From NCBI RefSeq assembly GCF_901709675.1, contig NC_051091.1, positions 5,180,967 to 5,244,966 of the forward strand: 64,000 bases of DNA. The letters run 5' to 3'. The notes under the pieces were generated by a model that did not search any database, was not told the origin of the DNA, and worked only from the letters and a program-made list of their open reading frames with translations. This document shows, one piece after another, positions 39,601 to 47,652 of the stretch. Made by a program: the position numbers and the translations under genes. The number at the start of each line of letters is the position of its first letter. Position 1 is the stretch's first letter. Source of the stretch: Syngnathus acus. Lineage: Eukaryota > Chordata > Actinopteri > Syngnathiformes > Syngnathidae.

Positions 39601-42600
39601 TCTGAGAGGCGCCACAGTCATTCCAGTTAAAGTTGTTTAAAGGACACGAAGCAAAAAAAAAGTTTGGCATCTGCTATAAAATCACCCCATGTCTTGTAAT
39701 TGGGGTGAGGGGGGGAATCAATACAGAGTCTAAAAAAATCAAATCCAGCATAGCAATTTAGCAGCCCAACGTCTTGGTTGTGTAATATTAAAGAAGGGTT
39801 GCTTTAGATAATGTAGGTATGATTTATTTATTTTTCTTAATGGGGAAACCCTGAAATCTAGTTCACTATGTGGGCTGAAACTTCATCGGCATCCTTCACT
39901 GTATAAAAATCTGCGGGAGCTCTGTCCTATTTACTCTACTAAGAATTCACACATTTGGAGCTGACTAATGAGGTGAGAAAAAAATAACACACGATGATCA
40001 AATCCTCAAGGTGCTTGGTCACTGTTTTTGTTGTTTACTCATCACACAGAGATTTTCATTGTTCAGTCTTTTCCTTTTGTTTTGTCGGCTACGTTACACA
40101 CAGTATCTAAGCCACCGTTTACACACAAGGCAAAAAAGAGCCTAAAATAGCATGCGTTTAACGGCGTCTATGGTTGCCTAGTAACAATGTTGAGATAACG
40201 TCTTTTTTTTTTCTTCTGACCCATGGTTCATTCCATTTGCGGGATGAAAACGCCATGGATGAAAATTGGCACAACAAAGCTTGGCTCGGCTCTCCTCGTC
40301 TCGGTTTGGGGCGGTTGGTGTCAGAACGAGACACGCTACCGTAAACGAGGGAGAATGAGCGTATTCTGTGTTTACTTCACGGCATGTAGCTGAGGAGACC
40401 AAAATAAGTCAAGCGGAGGCTAAGAGCAGCCAGAGAGCTGGCCGCTGCAGCAAAGTGGAGACTGTGGAGTATAACGTCTGACACAGTGACAGTCTGGCTA
40501 AGGCGAAATTCAATTCCATTCTGGTCGCAGATGATTGCGGGAAAGAGGGAACAAAAATATGTATATAAAAATCTGTGTATAATTGACGGCCATTAAAATA
40601 CGTTGGCAGTAGAAAAAAAAAATGATTTCATGAATTATATATTTTTAAAATGAATCTGCCGATTAATCAGTAACCTGTATTGGTCAGACTAAAAAAAAAA
40701 AAAACGACGTAAATAATATATGATAATATGATAAAAAAATTGAATTAATATGTATTGCATATTGTATATGCTCAAAAGTTATTCTTCACATACAACTGGA
40801 CAACACTGATAAAAACCAAGTGTGTGCCAATTTGTATTTCTCGAAATAGTACCTGCTTTTGTCAATGGAAAAATGTAAACAGTAAGTAGAGCCGTGGCAA
40901 GCTGAGCAGGTACCGCACAAGTGGAATTAAAAGTCGGTCTCAAAAGCCTTTGTGTTCTTTGTACAGTCCCCGTCAACCCTTTTGGGGTTACAAAGCTACA
41001 TTGTATGACAAAATCAATGGCATTTTAGTGCTGAGCTTGAGTTTGTGTGTTTATTTTCTTCCCTCGTGTCACAGTTTTAGGTTTATATAATGACAAACGA
41101 CCCTCATGTTTGTTTACCCCCTCTTCATGCAGCCCTCGTGGTGACTTCAGCCAGAAATGAGTCACCAGCCAAAACAGTGAGTTCATCTCACTGTCACGCA
41201 TATTTCCCTCACCAGTGTGTCACATTCTCACCTCGTTAGTGTTCCAACGATGGCGCTCTTTGGGCAGAGAGGAACATTTCGGCAGACACTCAAGTAGCTT
41301 CTTAGGAAGGTAGATTTTCAACTGGCCGGGCTCACCTGCAACGAGGGGAGAGCAGGGTCAAGATAACGCAATGGATTACTAAGAATTACAAAAGAAGACA
41401 AATTTTTTAGATGTCTGGAGGGAGGTGAATCCAAACGGGTTCTCAAAGACTTCGATCCACTGGTTGTTTTTTATTCAAGGCATCTCATTTTTGTTTATTG
41501 ATGCCGACATGTTTCTCAGACAGCTGCATATTGCACGTCAACCTCCATCCATCCATCCATCCGTCTGTCCGTGCATCTGTCCATCCTTCCATCCATCCCT
41601 CTTTCTTTATAAGTAGACTTTTTTTTATGGATTTGAAAGCGGTTTTGTCAGTATTTCCATTTTTTGTCATTATGCCTTACCTTGTTCAGTACTTCAAATT
41701 AAGTAACCTAATAATAAAAGGCGCCAATCCATCCCCTTATGCATGCAGTTCTCTGGGCTTTTATTTAAAAAGGACAACAAAAATCCATAATAAGCAGACA
41801 TCCTTGTAAGCAATTTAAAGCAAATTATCTTTTGATCCATTCAAGAAAAATAAATAAATGACAGATCACTGTTAGAAAGAGTGCTAGGTTGCATTCAAAT
41901 AACAGTCGATAGTTGCTTTAATAGCGTTAAACGATTTTAAGCAAGTGATTTGGTACAATTGTTTGTTCAAACCATCTGAAGGACATAAGAAGCTGATTGT
42001 GCTAAAACGGCTTAATCCATTATAATACTGCAATGTTTTTTTTTAATAATGAGAAAAACAAATTACAAAAAGTTAGCTAAAATCAATGAGAAAAAATACG
42101 TCTGAGGGGGATCTTTTTTTTTTTACCTTATTAGGAGGAGAACACACGCACATTGCAGTGCACACTAGAATGTCCACCATTTTAATTTTCATTTAGGGGC
42201 TGGCTGATGCTTGTTATGATGTATCGAATTGTATGGTGGGGCTGCTAATTTTATAGGCGCGGCATCGAGTCAAAGCATGAAATGCACATAAGGGAGTGGC
42301 AGAATATTTCACTTTGGACTCTAAATGGCACCGCACACATAAAATCCGAGGCCCACACCGATACAGATTTGGTTGTAGAGCGCTCCATTATCATACATTA
42401 TGAGTTCATTTGGTTGGAAACAATCACGTACAATTGCAAGTGTGTCTCTCACTCTCTTTTATAGTGGCGCTGCTCTACAGTGTGTTTTGGGTCATGAGAG
42501 GAGACTTGTGATCGTCTTCTAAAGGAGCTCGAGAGCAAATTACACTCATCAAGTGAAAGAAAATCGGTTACATTTGGTGAAGATGACGACAATGATGATT

Positions 42601-45600
42601 ATGATGAGAGTGATGTGCAAATCCCGTAAATAAACCTCCAAAGACACTAGGTGACCTAAATCCAATTGAAAAAATTGGGGCCGGAGGCCGTGTACGGGAG
42701 AGGCCCTCGCCATCAAACCACTTTCAAGCACATTTGGGCAAATATTGCCTAGTCAAGCTGTTCTATGCGGAGAGACTCATTTTCAAAGAAGACTGAACAC
42801 AGTAATAAAACCCATAGGTGCTTTATCTCAGTCTATTTTTATTTAACATTACAAAAACGTTTTTTACAGGAGCCACGTTTTATTTCCACTTTAAAACAAC
42901 CTGCTGCTATAAACTCAACAGGACAAAAATTTAGAGAACCGTGGAAGCGTAACGGTTACACGCATTGTTAGGTAATCTAACGCAAAAAGTCTTGTCCGCC
43001 CTCATAACTGCAGAGAAGCTAACAATTGTTTCAGGCGTTGTTTATGGCATCTGCTGACAGTTACTAATACATCAAATATTGATAGTGGTGAAGATTTTTA
43101 TTAAAGTGTAAAAATCTTGGAAAACTTTACTGTATCGCCACCCATCCATCTACTGTGATTGTTTTTCGGGGATGGGTCATGAAGGACTGTGGGAGGAAGC
43201 CAGAGCAACGTCAAAGCCAGAAAATTCTCGCTGTGAGGTGACGTGCAAAAATATCAATATAAGTTATTTGTTGCCCTTTTTGGGAGATCTATAAGCGCGC
43301 AACCACTAATCATAGTAGATGGTGACACCAAAACCACCACTGCAAAGGGCAGGTTGTCAAAACAGAGGCGCAATGAAATACTGAGAAGACGATGGAAAAA
43401 AAAAAAATCCCTCGGTGCATCGCAAAAATATCACTTGGCCGGTTCAAAATGTCCTCTCTAAGATAGAGCCCCTGTGTATGCGCAAGTGTATCCGTGTCCA
43501 TTTGCGAGCGTGCGCCCAACAGATATGGCGCTCGGAATCAAAGACAGCGTTGCACTCAAAGGTTATTGATAAGCATTTGAGTGGAGGGCGTCCATTCATG
43601 ACTCCCCTGGGAAGATAAGAATTATGTACTCTACCTGAGGGCAGATGAGAGAACGACAGAAGAAGAGCGAGGGGGGGTCAAGGCGGAAGACGCCAGGGGA
43701 GGGTAGGGCAAAAAAAAAGAAATTTAGCAGGGGAGCAAAATATTTACACGGCCACAATTTGGCAAGGACAAGAGGTGGAGCATCGCAAAGATGCGCAGGA
43801 AGAGCAGTGCTGCTCCTGGACAGGAGGGAGGTCTTGTCTTGTATGTGTATTGGTGTTGGGAGGAAGTGTGTTCAAGCACGTATGCTGCCCCTAATCAATT
43901 ATGCATTTATTAATAGAAGGCCTGAGAAGACAGAATTTCAAACAGCCGAACGGTGCCGCAGCTTAGTTAAACAGCTGAATGGTGCAGCTTAGTTAAAGCC
44001 TAATTTCTTTTTTAGCAGCGCTCCAGCCTCTCTGCCATGAATGCCAATCAGCGTTTAAACCCCACCTCTCCTGGCTATAACCTCCGCCGCCCCCCCACAC
44101 TCCCCTCCCCCTGCTGTTCTGAAGAATTCTCATCAGAGCCTCGCCTTTGAAATGTACCAGAACCACCACATCAAACAAAGCCATTCTGCACACAAACACA
44201 CCCACGCGAGCACACATGCAAACACACACAGTGCTTGCCAATCAAGGCACACACATCACAGTATTTGTCCCAGAGCCTTTTTGTGTCCCCCCCCCCCCAC
44301 CCACCGCTGACCTTGGTGCTGAAATCCCTTTCAAAGCACACCTTCATGGACACGATCGCCATATTAACCCGCCCTCCTGATGCCGCTTTCTTCCCAACAC
44401 TACAGATGAGCTTTAACCCCCTGAAGAGTTGTGTTATTTCACACAATGCATCCCCGTTTCAAAATATTCTGTCTGGCTACTGTGGGTAATCGTCTTCCAT
44501 CTGTTCCAAATGATCCTCAGTGGAGCTGCACTACGATGGGACATGTGGCAAAAAAAATAAAAAATAAAATAAAAAACTTTAGTTCTCTGAAGTTTTTGGC
44601 TATCCAGGGAAATGATCTGTCCCAGGACGCTATGGCCGGGCTTCTAATTATAGAAATATCGTGTTGTTTGGAGAGCAACCAAAATGTTCCGGAAAAATAC
44701 CGTCAAGTTCAAACCGTCATCATGTTACATCACGCAAGACGTCAGCAAATCCTGTGACTGTGTTTTGCGTTTTCTTTTTCGTCATTCCACCACAGAATGT
44801 TTCCGGGGGGGTTTAACCAAAAACAAAACTGGCTGTGCAGTAAATTTTTAGCAACACAATTCATTTCATATCTGTTAATACCACTTATTAAGTGCCACTA
44901 GGTGACAGTATTGTTCTGCAACCAACTGATCCCTCTCCATTCATATAGTGGATATAAAAAGTCTACACACCCCTGTTCGAACACCAGGTTTTTGTGATAT
45001 CAAAGATGGGACGAAGACAAATAATTTCAATCTATTTCATACTAATAATTTCACCTACAGCTTGAACAGCTCAATTGAAAAAAAGGTGGAGTGAACACAA
45101 CTTATCACCAAAAGAACATCCTAGCTACGTTGAAGCACGGCTTTTAGCTTTTAAGCTATTTTGTTTCTGTTGGCACTGGTGAACGGAATTATGAACAGTT
45201 CAAAATAGCAGTCAGTGTTAGCACAAAGCTTCTGCATGAAAAGCCTACTAAAACAGTTGCACTTGAAATGGTAGCAGGCGTGTGCCATTTCATTTTTTTG
45301 TCTTAAATGTGGCTGGTTAATTATGAGTTACATGACAAAGAGCACAAATGTGCAACTCCATTATTGTAATTGTCTATTTTTACTTCCCGTTTTCGAAAAG
45401 ATAAACAGTAATTCATTTGGGTTGTAAAAGTTGACTGATGATTAATTGTGGAAAAGATTCTGAAATGAGTCATGTTGGTCCAGTTTCTATTATACTGCAA
45501 AAAAAAAACCATTTGAACAGACTGTGAAGACCGTCTATTATATCTGTCAGGTGTCTTCCAAGGGTAAGCAGTTTTAGTTCATTTTAATTTCATCCGGCTG

Positions 45601-47585
45601 TGTTTACAGCGCTCGACATACTTGGATGACGCTTATGTTCAACTGTTAGTTAAAAATTGCCTGTAAAATCATAAATATGTCATCATCGTGACAGTTTGAG
45701 CCTAGAACAAATTAATTCACTTTACATTATTTCCTATGGGAAATTAGTTTTGACAATCTGGAAGTCAACGAGCATCACGGAACGCTTGGCGTTGGACTTT
45801 ACATGCAGTATAATATAAAGGACATTAATAATTTAATCGTGTTATTTTAGTCCAACACGCGAGTCAAAAAAAAGGACCACTCTAGGATGCTAAAAGAGGA
45901 GCTAATGGCGTATTAAGTCACATGCTTGCCAAAAAGTGTTGACCAAAGTGAAACATTGCTCCAGCAGCTGATCAAATGCTGTGATTTACACCAAAATCAC
46001 ACACAAGGCAGGCCTGCGACTAATGAATATTTTACCTCATAAAACTGCCATCTCCATATTTAACGCAGAAACAAGCCAATGCCCTTGTGAGAAGGCTGTC
46101 AGTTAATTACAAAACTCTCCTCAGTAAAGAGAGATGCTCCAAACGCAACTCTTAACGCTTCCCCCCTCTGATATTAGGATGCGTCAGGGGAAATTTTTAT
46201 GCCCCACTCCCCCCCCCCCCCTCCACCCCCGCACCCCATCCTGAACACACACACGCGCACACACACACTCTGTCTCTCTTTTCGGGATAAAATTAATGTG
46301 ACATAGAGAAAGAAAGGCTCATTGCGCAGCAGCTAGAGGGATGGGAGGGAGGGCAGGAGGGCAGAGAGAAGAAAGGCGGGGGGGGACGCTGCATGGGATG
46401 AGTTAGGGTGTAGGGGGAAGGATGGATGCAGGGAAGAGAGAAAGGGGAAGATGAGGGGAAGAGGGGGGAGTGGAGAGCTGGGCGTGCATGCTAATTTTAT
46501 CATTCTGCTGATAAACTTTTCCTCCGGTAATCCTCCAACTGGGACTACGGAACAGATAGGAGACAGGGATAGCAAGCCTCGACTCCCGATGAAGAGCCAA
46601 CCAGCCATCCGTTTGCTCAAGCGCTTATCCTCATTAGGGCTGCAGGTGAGCTGGAGCCTGAGAGCCGAGGTACGCCTTGGATCGGTCGCCGGACAATCGC
46701 AATGCGTAAGAGACAGACGACCACTCGCACTCACATTGACAAAGACAATTTAGAGAAGGGATGGGCAAATGGCGGCTCATGGGCCGCGAGTGGCACACAC
46801 GCACACTCTGAGTGGGCACTCGATTAATTCAAAGGACAAAATGTTTTGTTTTGTTCGGGAAATTTAGACATATTTCCACCACTACAGTGGCCCCCGAATA
46901 CTCGCATACGACCAGTTAAGAGATATATTTGGTCAATATTCTTCAAATGAAAATTTGTTTTGTGTGCATTTTTTTGGGGGGTGAGGGAGAGAACCTTCAT
47001 TTTTCATTGAAAATAATGCATAATGGAGGTTTATCAGCATCTTCGGACACTTTGTTTTTACGTCCCGCCCCCAAACACATACACACACAAACACATACAA
47101 GATGCATGGTCCTTTGTGCCCCCCAGTAGTACTGAAGAAAAGTAGTGCCCTCATTTAAGATGCCCATCCCTGATTTAGACTCTTTGGTTCATCTAACATG
47201 CATGTTGTTGAAATGTGGGAAGAAACTGGAGTACATGCAAATTCCACACGGAATAACTGGAAACCAGATTCAAACTGCCAACCTCAGAGCTATGGGGCAT
47301 TTGCACGAACCACTAATCCACCATGCTGCTTTCATATTAAATAGCCAACTCATATTCCGTTTCAGCGGTAAAGAAACTATGGCCAGTGAGCAAAAAACAA
47401 ACAAAACAACAAAACTCAAAGGAATTGGAAGCCATAACATGCAACAATAAATTTTTGTTAGATTTTTTTCTTCCAAACAATGAATATCAAATGACCCCTG
47501 GTAGAAGAATTGTTCCCCACCCCCGTTCTATCCTATTCCTATTCGTGTCTCAGCAGCATGCGTAGGCGTGTGTGTGTGTGTGTGA

Positions 47586-47652
<67 letters not shown>

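Larger units (their letters stand above)
23372..41231. other. camta1: camta1 intron 3 (17.9 kb), no exon seen
   Basis: This is the largest intron of the gene. It holds the microsatellites and repeat copies listed separately, two imperfect direct duplications (26932/27090 and 27706/27758), a C17 run and several unique TAAT-rich blocks that look like candidate conserved non-coding elements. No open frame here has recognisable similarity to a protein. Confidence 0.8.
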
